From positions 1,612,001-1,676,000 of the forward strand of contig NZ_OX458331.1 in NCBI RefSeq assembly GCF_949769285.1: a DNA stretch of 64,000 nucleotides, read 5' to 3'. This document shows, piece by piece, positions 1 through 9,211 of this stretch (within the stretch, counting starts at the first letter, position 1; each line of letters begins with the position of its first letter). Source of the stretch: Anaerococcus sp. Marseille-Q7828. Lineage in GTDB: Bacteria > Bacillota > Clostridia > Tissierellales > Peptoniphilaceae. The notes under the pieces are model-generated. The model was given only the letters and a program-made list of their open reading frames with translations. It had not been told where the DNA came from and did no database searches. A program made the translations under genes and the position numbers.

Positions 1-790
1 CGGATACTATAGATTCGCTAAATACAAGTAGCTTGGCTGCTGATAATATTAGTAAATCTTCTAGTCCTATTTCTTTAAGTTGATCTAATACCAAAATCCA
101 ATATTTTCTTGATACATATTAACTACACAAATACCCATTATTTATTTAAATCTTTCAAGCTTGTAGCTTAAGGCAAAGTATACTACTATATAAACTATTA
201 TTTTGATTTCTTTGACGTGATATAGTATACCATCTAAAAATATCATAGGATAAACTCTTTCCACAGGTCTATTTTTCGTTCTTCTATGGTATAGAGTATT
301 TTACTTTCCATTGTTTCATATATATAAAACCTAAAATATCTTTGATATTGCTTGGTATATGTCTTGTGGTCAATTCTTAAACATAAATATACATCCTCTG
401 ATTCTCTATGCTTGATACGCCTTCTTAAATTTTTTTAATCCTTTTGTATCTAATCTGCCTTATCTGTTTCTTGATATATTTAAATCTACGTTTATATATG
501 TGGTATTTTGCTTGTACCATTTCTTGCATTAATGATAAGTTTTTTTCTCTATTCTCATAGTCTAGATGTCTTTTCAATTCATTTTTTAAAGATCTTGCAT
601 TGTATTTCTAAAAGATCTTTTATAACGTCTATAACATTATGTTCATTTTGAGGCTTATATATTTCGATTAAAATTTTTACTAGTTTACTTCTTTGTATTT
701 AATATATTTTTTAGCAAAAAAATCCCTCCTGATTAGTTTATATTTATTCTAATCAAGAGGTCTTTCTATATACAAAATTTTATACAGTCT
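1..790 (-). pseudogene. Decayed IS256-family transposase remnant
   Basis: Read on the minus strand, short stretches match IS256/Mutator-type transposases: at about 215-270 'VYPMIFLDGILYHVKE' (the first catalytic Asp region) and at about 30-120 'KYWILVLDQLKEIGLED' followed by 'DNLL.FSESI'-like residues. Between them lie many stops and frame changes, so no protein can be made. The N-terminal part (about 480-720) is even more degraded. An AT-rich end with 'AAAATTTTATACAGTC' near 773-788 may be the left terminal repeat. The element is cut by the left edge of the window. Family assignment is from residue patterns only. Confidence 0.7.
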
Positions 791-982
791 TCTATACATC
801 TTATCAGTAAACTTTTAACTTTTAATATATCAAAAAGATTTTTATCTTTAATGTTTTTTTCTATCTATTTTTGTCATCAATACTACATTCTCAACCCCTA
901 TGGTTATGGGGAACATATCCACGCTCGTAGATGGAAACATATCAAAGATTGGCTCTCGTTTGTAGGAACATATCGACTGTAA
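791..982. other. Non-coding stretch after the IS remnant
   Basis: AT-rich sequence between the IS256 remnant and the Fe-S protein gene. I see no gene, RNA or clear terminator in it. Confidence 0.4.
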
Positions 983-1462
<480 letters not shown>

Positions 1463-1530
1463 ATTCTTAGCCTCCATATTTTCATTATAATTTCTTTTTT
1501 AAACTAGGTAAAACCAATTTCATATACTTG

Positions 1531-1725
1531 TCATTTATTAATAGCGTCAAACATTTTAGCTGGTGTTAATTTACTTAGCTCCCTGTTGTCAGCCAACGCA
1601 CGTGTAGCTTTTTTGTGTATAAACACATCAGCGTCATGTTACCCATTGCTCGGCATTCTTCTAATGAACCCAAATACATGGAATGGCAACCCTTTTTTAG
1701 ACAATTTATAACCGAACATTATCAA
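1531..1725 (-). pseudogene. Unidentified gene remnant
   Basis: On the minus strand a reading frame of about 33 codons ending in TGA at 1531-1533 (RALADNRELSKLTPAKMFDA and flanks) looks like the C-terminus of a protein. A second short open stretch lies upstream, broken by a stop. No start or ribosome site is present. I do not recognise the family. Confidence 0.3.
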
Positions 1726-1858
1726 GCTTGAAAGTTTCTTTAGATTATAAAATATATTCTCAGACAATCAAGGGTAAAGGCTTCGCCCAAATTTCGTTGA
1801 AATTTGCCCTTGACAGTCTGTTCATATATTTTATTTAATTTATGAAACTTCCAGAGCT
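1726..1858. repeat. Long imperfect inverted repeat
   Basis: The arms run from GCTTGAAAGTTTC (1726-1738) to GAAACTTTC..AGC (1844-1858), with inner matches such as CAGAC..TCAAGGG.AAA against TTT.CCCTTGA..GTCTG and a central CAAATTTC-GTT-GAAATTTG. The structure lies directly downstream of the IS3 orfB stop. It could be a strong terminator of that element, an IS end, or a small MITE-like insertion. Confidence 0.55.
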
Positions 1859-1860
1859 TT

Positions 1861-2655
1861 TTATTCTGCTTTTCTATATTCTACTGGTGTTTTATATCCT
1901 AAAGATCCATGAATTCTTAGGTTATAATACCAATATACGTATTCTGCTAATTTTAGATTAAGTTCTTGGAAATTAGTAAAGTTCTCCTGATATATGAATT
2001 CTGTCTTCATTACTTTATTGACTGCTTCGCTTACTGCGTTATCATATGGGCTTCCTTTTTTACTTAGCGATCTTTTTATCCCAAATACCTTTAATATTTC
2101 TTCTATTTTTATATTTTTAAATTCTCTTCCTCTGTCTGTGTGAAATATTTTTATACGATTTAGTGGCTGCCTTATTGAGTAAAATGCTTCTGCTACTAGA
2201 TTTGCATCTTTGTTTTTACCTGATGAGTATCCTATTATTTCACGGCTGTTTAAGTCTATTATTAAACATATATAATTCCATGTTTTTCCTACTCTTACAT
2301 ATGTTAGGTCGCTTACTATTGCTTCTAAATAGTCTCTATTGTCAAATTATCTATTTAAAAGGTTAGGGATGTCTTCTTCGTTGCATTTGGATCTTATTAC
2401 TTTATATTGTGCTACTGTATAGTTTGAGACTAGGCCATTTTTCTTCATTATTCGGCCTATTTTTCTTCTCGATATTTTATATCCAATTTTCCCTAGTTCT
2501 TTTTTTATTTTGCGTGTTCCATAGTTGTTTCTACTTCTTCTGAATATTTCTTTTATTTCTTCTATTAGTTTTTCATCTTCATCTAATTTCACATCTTTTT
2601 CTTTGTTCAAATGATAATAGACTAAACTTCTTGTGACCCCAAGTAGTCTAGACAT
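1861..2655 (-). pseudogene. IS3-family (IS150 group) transposase orfB, nonsense-mutated
   Basis: A 265-codon reading frame, continuous apart from one in-frame TAA at 2347-2349. The N-terminal part has the HTH_21 region (YGTRKIKKEL). The part past the stop has the rve integrase core: SDLTYV (first D), FHTDRGREF (second D), GSPYDNAVSEA with the catalytic E, and a C-terminal YWYNLRIHGSLGYKTPVEY. All DDE residues are therefore still present and only the nonsense codon, probably CAA to TAA, breaks the gene. Without a suppressor the element cannot transpose by itself. Confidence 0.85.
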
Positions 2656-2696
2656 TGCACTAATGCTATATTTATCTCGGTTCGAGATAATGAGGT

Positions 2697-2822
2697 CTAT
2701 TTTTTGCCTAACAGTAGTGCAGCTTGCTTTAAAATATCATTCTCCATTTCAACCTGTTTCAATTTTTTACGAAGTCTGATTATCTCTTTTTGTTTCGCAT
2801 CCACATTATCAAAATGGTTACT
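2697..2822 (-). pseudogene. IS3-family orfA, C-terminal fragment
   Basis: The frame reads [20 protein letters not shown] and ends in a QAALLLGKK tail and a stop. This is the leucine-zipper end of IS3-type orfA, just upstream of orfB as expected for the -1 frameshift arrangement. The N-terminal helix-turn-helix is missing, so the element is truncated on this side. Confidence 0.75.
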
Positions 2823-3167
2823 CTAAGCAGCACACCAACTATTTATTTTTTGAGTTTTAAACTTTGGTAGAAGTCTTGAACTCTTTATATTTACATAACT
2901 ATTTGCCTCTATCACTATTATGACACGAAACCCTGCACAATGATCTAAAATTTTCAATTCTAACAAGTCTTTTTCAGTATTTTTAACTTCATAAAAACCT
3001 CTTTGGCAATAATGCCTAATTCTTCTTTAGTTGTTAAAATTTTTTATTTTACCATCATCGTTCCCCTGATTTTCAATTAATCTTCTTAGGTTATATAAGA
3101 AGTACATATCTTTTTAATCTTAAAGTTTTTAAGTCTTAATTTTAAAATTTTCAATCTTAGATATTAT
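2823..3167. other. Intergenic, with a possible gene remnant
   Basis: A minus-strand stretch at about 2829-2935 reads VIIVIEANSYVNIK and a following KFKTQKINSWCAA before a stop, which looks like the C-terminus of an unidentified protein. The rest is AT-rich and shows no gene. Confidence 0.3.
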
Positions 3168-3480
3168 TTAAATCATTCCAAAATGCTCTAAAGCATCTTC
3201 GATTGCTTTTTCTTTTTCTTCTGGGCAATTTGGCACTCTTTGATTTTCTTTCTTACTAAAATTATAATTTTCTCTCTCTATTAGACCATGTTTCCTTTTT
3301 ATTTGTGCAATATATAGGCTTGAAACTTTTAGTCCGTATTTATCTAACACATACTTTTTAATTTCTCCATAAGTTGCGTCTTTTGAAAAGTCAATTTCAG
3401 ATAATTCATCTTCCCCTATTTCTATATCTAAATGATGTTCTGTATTTAGTTTGGACAACAGAGCTACCGTCTCTATATGC
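3168..3480 (-). pseudogene. Displaced 3' end of an rlmD-type methyltransferase gene
   Basis: From the CAT codon at 3479 the minus strand reads HIETVALLSKL, the usual end motif of RlmD/RumA methyltransferases. It continues for a total of 103 codons through a tail with KATYGEIKKYV-like residues (here DATYGEIKKYVLDKYGLKV), LYIAQIKRKHG, ENYN and a final HFGMI, then stop. The catalytic part of the methyltransferase is absent here. The same frame position (HVE at codon 446) occurs in the complete rlmD gene at 20811-22181, and joining the two at the shared GCAT gives one 548-codon gene. The longer frame starting at 3563 reads backwards into recombinase DNA and is not a real start. I interpret this as the piece of rlmD cut off by insertion of the element. 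Confidence 0.65.
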
Positions 3481-5226
3481 GTTGTCTTTTGATTGGGAAC
3501 ATAATTTTTTATCCTCGTCATTCTTGTAGGAGCACAATTTTTCACTGTCATTGTCTTTGGCATTTTTTCTTTTATCTTTGAAATTATTAGAATCTTGACT
3601 ATCTTTAACTCCTGTTTTGAAATAGAATGTTAAGTCATAAGGATGAACTTTTCCGTCTTTATCAATTCTTCCCACCACGACTTTATCAACTATGCTTTCA
3701 AATACTGTTCTATTAAATTCCTCTATAATTTCTTTGTTTTCTAAGACCTTTTTAAATTGCTTTAATCTTTCTTTAATAGAGTTTTCATCTTTGATAGTTA
3801 GCTCTAGTGTTTTCTTTTCATCAAGTAATTCTTCTTTTTGTTTTGTAAGTTTTTTATACTTTTTAGCATAAACTTCTTCGTCTATACTATCTTCTAAATG
3901 AAGATCAACTAACTTTCTTTCTTGAATAATGATTCTGTTTAATTGGTTTTCTAACTTTTTCAAATCTTTGACTAAAGTATTATCATTTATTTCTTCTTCT
4001 ACAATTTTTAAAAAATCATCTATTACTGTTGAATCTGCATGGCATAATTGCCTATAGCTTTCAACAAATGCTTTTTCTATTGCTGCTTCTTGTATTCCTT
4101 TTGAATGAGGACAATATTTTTTACCTTTTTTTGTTGACTTTACACATTGCCAGTTAATTTTTTTGTAAATTGAACTTGTGTGCCAAGTTCTTCTTGACAG
4201 TATTTCGCCACAAAATCCACATTCCAGCATACTTGAAAAAGCGTATTGTCTTGATAGTTTTTCTCTTTTTCTATCCTTGTTAGCTATAGTGTTTCTGTTT
4301 TGTGCTCTCCTGAGTCTAATCTCTTGTGCCTTTTCAAAGTCTTCTCTTGATATAATTGGCTCGTGATGATTTTCAATATGATATTTATCAGATTCACCAA
4401 AGTTTGCTAGTCTTCTTTTTGTTATGGGATCAACTGTGAAGGTCTTTCCCATTAGTATATCACCAATATACTTTTCATTTTTAATTACTCCTAACACTGT
4501 AGTGTCAGACCATTTTGTTTTACCTCTAGGAGTGAGATATCCTTGTTCTTCTAATTCCCTGCCAATGACTGAACCACCATTGCCCTCTAAATATCTTTTA
4601 AAAATATATCTAACAATTTTAGCTTCCTCTTCATTTATAGATATACTTTTTGTTGTAGGATCATAGTCGTAGCCAAGGCAACCTTGAAAACCAATAAGTT
4701 CCCCCTTTTCCATTTTCATTTTCAGTCCTTTTTTTACATGGGCTGAGGTATTTTCTACTTCTTGTTGAGCTACTGAACTTAATATTGTTAATAATAGCTC
4801 TCCATCCATTGTCAAAGTATCTATATTTTCTTCTTCAAATACTACACCAACATTGTTTTCCTTTAATAGTCTTACATACTTTAAGGTATCTAATGTATTT
4901 CTAGCGAATCTTGATATAGATTTAGTAATTATCATGTCTATATCTCCATTTTGACAATCGCTAATTAGTCTCATGAAATCAGCTCTTTTGGTAGCAGTTG
5001 TTCCTGTGGTTGCTTCATCTGCGTATATGCCAGCCAAAGTCCAGTTTTTATTATTTTTTATTAGATTTGTGTAATAATCAACTTGCGATTTATATGATTC
5101 AAGTTGGTCTTTACTATCAGTGCTAACTCGACAATATGCTGCAACACGTTTTAAATCTAAATCTAGTGCATTTCTATTTCTAGCTCCTGTATTTGAAGCT
5201 TTTATTAATTTTACTTTAGTATTCAT
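3406..5226 (-). CDS. Large serine recombinase (site-specific integrase)
   Basis: 606 aa. The order is an N-terminal resolvase domain with catalytic Ser35 in YCRVSTDS, an ARNTLDTL helix region, a recombinase domain (about 175-290, GFQGCLGYDYD to ENHHEPIISREDF), a zinc ribbon (CGFCG with a later WQC and CPH) and a long coiled coil (about 400-500). It cuts and joins att sites to integrate or excise an element. It is the outermost gene and points outwards, usual for such elements. The last 23 codons (after Ala583) lie beyond the proposed crossover GCAT at 3477-3480 and so come from the displaced host rlmD end. The excised circle would give a different 61-residue end. The ribosome site GGAGG lies before the ATG. 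Confidence 0.9.
   Translation of the reverse strand: MNTKVKLIKASNTGARNRNALDLDLKRVAAYCRVSTDSKDQLESYKSQVDYYTNLIKNNKNWTLAGIYADEATTGTTATKRADFMRLISDCQNGDIDMIITKSISRFARNTLDTLKYVRLLKENNVGVVFEEENIDTLTMDGELLLTILSSVAQQEVENTSAHVKKGLKMKMEKGELIGFQGCLGYDYDPTTKSISINEEEAKIVRYIFKRYLEGNGGSVIGRELEEQGYLTPRGKTKWSDTTVLGVIKNEKYIGDILMGKTFTVDPITKRRLANFGESDKYHIENHHEPIISREDFEKAQEIRLRRAQNRNTIANKDRKREKLSRQYAFSSMLECGFCGEILSRRTWHTSSIYKKINWQCVKSTKKGKKYCPHSKGIQEAAIEKAFVESYRQLCHADSTVIDDFLKIVEEEINDNTLVKDLKKLENQLNRIIIQERKLVDLHLEDSIDEEVYAKKYKKLTKQKEELLDEKKTLELTIKDENSIKERLKQFKKVLENKEIIEEFNRTVFESIVDKVVVGRIDKDGKVHPYDLTFYFKTGVKDSQDSNNFKDKRKNAKDNDSEKLCSYKNDEDKKLCSQSKDNAYRDGSSVVQTKYRTSFRYRNRGR
3477..3480 (-). other. Proposed left attachment-site core (GCAT)
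   Basis: GCAT on the minus strand is the point where recombinase coding DNA meets the rlmD tail. The same four bases occur in frame at 20844-20847 in rlmD. Serine recombinases need only a short identical core, so the small overlap is acceptable but not proof. Confidence 0.5.
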
Positions 5227-5281
5227 TTTACCTCCTTCCCATTTTGTATCTTTCTACAGTGTTATTATATCACAAGATTAA

Positions 5282-5419
5282 CTACTTTCTATCTCTCTTC
5301 TTATAATCATTTTCTAATCTGTTTTTAATTTTTGTATATTCCTTATCATTAATTAATTTAAGATCATAAAGCCTACATAACATAGCAACTCTCATACTAT
5401 AAATCTTTATTGCTTGCAT
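5282..5419 (-). CDS. Small SHOCT-like protein upstream of the recombinase
   Basis: 45 aa, starting MQAIKIYSMRVAMLCRLYDL and ending KKRDRK. It has the look of the short SHOCT-type proteins (a helical stretch followed by 'I.D.EY.KIK.RLE.DY'), which are often found beside serine recombinases in mobile elements of Firmicutes. GGAGG lies 6 nt before the ATG. It is followed after about 55 bp by the recombinase start, so the two are probably co-transcribed. Function unknown. Confidence 0.65.
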   Translation of the reverse strand: MQAIKIYSMRVAMLCRLYDLKLINDKEYTKIKNRLENDYKKRDRK

Positions 5420-5646
5420 TTTAACCTCCTATGTAAGTTATTTTTTTACCTTGATAAGTGAATTAAATTTGAAATATGCTAATCTCACATAATCAATTTT
5501 AAGAATATTCACACTTCAAAGTATTTTGATTTTTATAGAAAGATGACAAAACACCCCTCACTTTATAAAGTGAAATTTGCCCTCTTTGGTAACCAGAATT
5601 TTTATTTTTATAGTATTTTTGAGTTTTAATGATTAATTTGAACATA
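5420..5646. other. Intergenic with a 16-bp perfect palindrome
   Basis: No gene seen. TCACTTTATAAAGTGA at 5558-5573 is a perfect palindrome and could be an operator for the small gene and recombinase that follow on the minus strand. Confidence 0.35.
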
Positions 5647-5649
5647 AAA

Positions 5650-5679
5650 AAAGGACTTATACCACTAAGCATAAATCCT
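5650..5679 (-). terminator. Terminator of the transporter operon
   Basis: Hairpin AGGA.TTAT...ATAA.TCCT, followed on the minus strand by a run of seven T. It lies just past the stop of the last ABC gene (5724). Confidence 0.7.
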
Positions 5680-5723
5680 CTTAACTAAATTTTACTGTTT
5701 AAAGACTTTAATATTTCTTCCTA

Positions 5724-7460
5724 TCAATTATTTAATTTCCATGATTCCGCCTTAGCTTTTGCATTGATAAGATCAGAATAAAGTCCATTATTTTTAATCA
5801 GTTCTTCATGATTTCCACGTTCTACTATTTCCCCATCTTTTAAAACTAAAATTTGATCTGCATTTCTTATGGTTTTTAGTCTGTGGGCAATCATAATTAC
5901 TGTTTTGTTTTTTGTTAATGATTCAATTGCTTCTTTAAGTTTATCTTCATTTTCTGGGTCTATATTTGCTGTTGCTTCATCAAATATAATTATGTCTGCA
6001 TCTTTTAGCATAGCTCTTGCAATAGAAATTCTTTGTTTTTCTCCACCAGATAGGCTTGCTCCACCTTCCCCAATGATAGTGTCATATCCTTCTGGTAAAG
6101 CTTCTATAAATTCATGACATCTTGCTTTTTTTGCAGCTTCTACAACTTCTTCATGGCTTGCATTTTGTTTTCCAAATTTTATATTATTTTCAATTGTATC
6201 TTCAAATAGATATACATCTTGAAATACCATGGAAATAGAATTCATAAGATTTTCTATCTTATAGTCTTTTATATTTTTTCCACCAATTAAAATCTCTCCA
6301 GAATTTACATCCCAAAATCTCGCTATGAGATTACAAAATGTTGTCTTACCAGATCCAGATGGTCCTACAATGGCAGTCATAGTATTTTCTTTTATCTCTG
6401 CTGATACATTTTTTAAAATTGGTCTGTCATCATAAGAAAAAGAAATATTTTTAAAGACTATATCATGATTTTTTATAGGCTCTGTAATACTTCCTTCTCT
6501 CATATCAGGCATAGAGTCGATAAAACCTACAGAATCTATGGCATTTTCGCAAGCTCTTAGGATTGCCATGTTTGATCCTGCCCCGATTAAGCCTTCAAAG
6601 ATAATAAAGGATGCCATAATCATAAGAATTGTTTCAGCAAGTGGAAGTTCACCAGATAAATTTAATTTTAATGATACATAGACCATAAATACTGTTGTTA
6701 TTCCCATTACAATTCTTTGAATAACTGTGTAGGGTGCTACAGATTTCTCCAGGTCTAAGAGTATTTTGGATGTATCTTTTATAGACTTTCTCAAAGCCCT
6801 GTTATTTTCTCCACCAAGATTATAAGATTTTATAACCTGCATTCCTTGTAAAGTTGCTAATACTTCTTTTGTAAGTCTTGTTTGTGTTTCTGTCATTTTA
6901 TCTGCATTAGCTGATGATTTTTTCTCCATCATTGATGTAACGATGAAAAATACTACCACACCTGCTACTGCAACAAACCCTACCTTTACATTAAATATTA
7001 AAGTTCCAAGGAGAAAGACTAAAGTATTTAAAACTCCACCAAGTACAAGAACCAGTAGCATAGGCACCCATTGCTCTGCTTGGGAAAGATTAGATGTGGC
7101 AATACTTGTAAGTCTTCCCAGTGAAAAGTCTGAAAAGAAACCCATGGGAACTCTTTTTATCTTCTCACCTATTTCTATTCTCTTATGGGCAGCCATAAAA
7201 TATCCTGCGTGTGTTTGTGCCATTTGTGATGATTTTTGTGTCATTATCTTTCCGACAAGGGATATAACTAATATTCCAAGACAAATAAAGATAGCCTTAT
7301 AGTCTAAAGTTTTAGAGAGTATATTTACCAACATATAGTAAATTGCACCAAATTGTAGAGCATTAAAGACTGCATGAAAGAATCCAGCCAGAATAGATTT
7401 TTTAATATTTGCTTGTTCTTCCTTAGAAAAATTCCATATCTTTTTAAACACCTTAAGCAT
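5724..7460 (-). CDS. ABC half-transporter (membrane + ATPase), second subunit
   Basis: About 578 aa: an N-terminal type I exporter-fold membrane domain (residues about 1-320, six helices) and an ATPase domain with Walker A GPSGSGKTT, signature LSGGEKQR, Walker B IIIFDEAT and H-loop IAHRLKT. It pairs with the preceding gene, whose 3' end it overlaps by 8 bp. The ATG at 7460 is chosen because AAGGGG lies 8 nt upstream; two earlier start-like codons (7469, 7466) are too close. The exporter-like heterodimer next to an ECF module resembles IrtAB/YbtPQ arrangements, which in known cases import ferric siderophores. Substrate here is inferred only; drug or peptide export is the main alternative. Confidence 0.88.
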   Translation of the reverse strand: MLKVFKKIWNFSKEEQANIKKSILAGFFHAVFNALQFGAIYYMLVNILSKTLDYKAIFICLGILVISLVGKIMTQKSSQMAQTHAGYFMAAHKRIEIGEKIKRVPMGFFSDFSLGRLTSIATSNLSQAEQWVPMLLVLVLGGVLNTLVFLLGTLIFNVKVGFVAVAGVVVFFIVTSMMEKKSSANADKMTETQTRLTKEVLATLQGMQVIKSYNLGGENNRALRKSIKDTSKILLDLEKSVAPYTVIQRIVMGITTVFMVYVSLKLNLSGELPLAETILMIMASFIIFEGLIGAGSNMAILRACENAIDSVGFIDSMPDMREGSITEPIKNHDIVFKNISFSYDDRPILKNVSAEIKENTMTAIVGPSGSGKTTFCNLIARFWDVNSGEILIGGKNIKDYKIENLMNSISMVFQDVYLFEDTIENNIKFGKQNASHEEVVEAAKKARCHEFIEALPEGYDTIIGEGGASLSGGEKQRISIARAMLKDADIIIFDEATANIDPENEDKLKEAIESLTKNKTVIMIAHRLKTIRNADQILVLKDGEIVERGNHEELIKNNGLYSDLINAKAKAESWKLNN

Positions 7461-9174
7461 TTTCATCACCCCTTACATTGGCATCAACCATTTCCTTATA
7501 AAGCTCTGATGACTTTAATAGTTCTTTATGATTTCCATAAGAATCCAATTTACCATCTTTAATAACAAATATCCTATCTGCATCAACAATTGTCTTTAAC
7601 CTATGAGCAATTATGATTAAAGTTTTACCCTTAACTAGATTTGCCAAGGCGTTTTGTATGAGAGCTTCATTTTCAGGATCTATATAAGAAGTTGCTTCAT
7701 CTAAAATTACGATTGGTGCATTCTTTAGCATTGCACGAGCAATAGATATTCTTTGTCTTTCTCCTCCAGATAGATGACCTCCACCTTCGCCAACTCTTGT
7801 ATCATAACCGTTAGATAGATTCATAATAAAATCATGGCAGGCAGATTTTTTACATACATCTATAATTTCTTCGTCAGAGGCATTCTTATTTCCAAGCCTA
7901 ATATTTTCCTTTATAGTCATATCAAAGAGGAAATTGTCTTGGGATACAAAAGAAATAAGTGAAGACAAGTTTTCGAGCGACACATCTTTTGTTTCTACTC
8001 CACCAATTTTAATAGATCCCTTATCTACATTCCAAAATCCAGCAATAAGTTTTGCTATTGTAGACTTGCCTGATCCAGAAGGACCAACGAGGGCTGAAAC
8101 AGAAGATTCTTTTATTTCCATAGAAAGATTATCTATAACCTTATTTTTTCCATCGTAAGAAAAGTCGACGTCTTGAAGTTCTATATTATAGGATTCTATT
8201 TTTTCTCCCTTGTCGATATTTTCTAACTCTCTTGAATCTAAAATCTTTCCTATTTCAGAAGTTATAGTTGATATTCTTGACATATCATCCATATAGTTCA
8301 TGATTTTTAAAATGCTAGAAACCGTAGCAAAGGATAAGACGATTAAGGTAATTAAATTTCCTAAATCAATACTTCCATTTATATAAAATAAAATCCCAAA
8401 GGGTATGATTGTAATAATTCCCATAGGAGAAAGTAATCTACCTATGGCAACCCTATTCATAGATTCACCCATCCAGTTATAATAAAAGCTTGCATTGTCA
8501 TAAACTGCATCAGCATATTTTTTATAAGATGATTCGCTTTGATTAAATGTCTTTATTACTTCTATCCCATTTATATACTCAACAATAGAATTATTCATAT
8601 GTTGACCAATGGCAACTGACTTTCCAAACATTTCCTTATAATGAGCATTCATAACAGACATCATGGTAGCCATTCCCACCACAAATGGAATTAGTGATAG
8701 CAAGGTCAATCGCCAATCTAATGTAAACATATAAATAAATAATAGAATAGGTCCTACTAAGTTTGCCGTAAATTCTGGCACTAGGTGGGCAAGTGAAGTT
8801 TCCATAGAATCAACTTGCTCAACTATAATATTTTTTAATTCTCCAGATGATCTTGATAATACATCTCCCAATGGCATCTTAAATAATTTTTTGGAAATAT
8901 CATTTCTAATTTCTCCTAATGAATTAAAGGTTGCTGTATGAGAAATACTTGTTGATATTCCTGCTGCCACTTCTTTAATAACAAATGTTATCAAAATATT
9001 TATGCATAGTGGAGTATATAAACTCATATCATTTGCGCCATTAATTAAGTTTACAACGATTTTTGCCATGTATATATAGGAAAAAAACCCTGCCACCACT
9101 CCCACTATCGCAAGTAGGACGGATGCAAAATATGATCCTTTTCTTTTATTTACATATTCTTTTACTAAATTCAC
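7453..9174 (-). CDS. ABC half-transporter (membrane + ATPase), first subunit
   Basis: 573 aa with the same architecture as its downstream partner: six predicted helices (to about residue 310), then Walker A GPSGSGKST, signature LSGGERQR, Walker B IVILDEAT and IAHRLKT. Both subunits keep the catalytic Glu after Walker B, so both ATP sites may be active. AGGAGGT precedes the ATG. It is part of the seven-gene minus-strand operon starting with tetR at 13904. With the ECF genes and the Fur-like box upstream, uptake of a metal chelate is a reasonable guess, but the sequence alone does not show direction or substrate. Confidence 0.88.
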   Translation of the reverse strand: MNLVKEYVNKRKGSYFASVLLAIVGVVAGFFSYIYMAKIVVNLINGANDMSLYTPLCINILITFVIKEVAAGISTSISHTATFNSLGEIRNDISKKLFKMPLGDVLSRSSGELKNIIVEQVDSMETSLAHLVPEFTANLVGPILLFIYMFTLDWRLTLLSLIPFVVGMATMMSVMNAHYKEMFGKSVAIGQHMNNSIVEYINGIEVIKTFNQSESSYKKYADAVYDNASFYYNWMGESMNRVAIGRLLSPMGIITIIPFGILFYINGSIDLGNLITLIVLSFATVSSILKIMNYMDDMSRISTITSEIGKILDSRELENIDKGEKIESYNIELQDVDFSYDGKNKVIDNLSMEIKESSVSALVGPSGSGKSTIAKLIAGFWNVDKGSIKIGGVETKDVSLENLSSLISFVSQDNFLFDMTIKENIRLGNKNASDEEIIDVCKKSACHDFIMNLSNGYDTRVGEGGGHLSGGERQRISIARAMLKNAPIVILDEATSYIDPENEALIQNALANLVKGKTLIIIAHRLKTIVDADRIFVIKDGKLDSYGNHKELLKSSELYKEMVDANVRGDENA

Positions 9175-9211
9175 TTTAAAACCTCCTTTAGTAATATTTT
9201 TAAATAGTTTA

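Noticed and set aside
3481..3563. A 131-codon frame beginning at 3563 as a stand-alone gene
   Set aside because: Its first 28 codons are recombinase DNA in another frame without a ribosome site; only the part from 3479 on is the rlmD tail.
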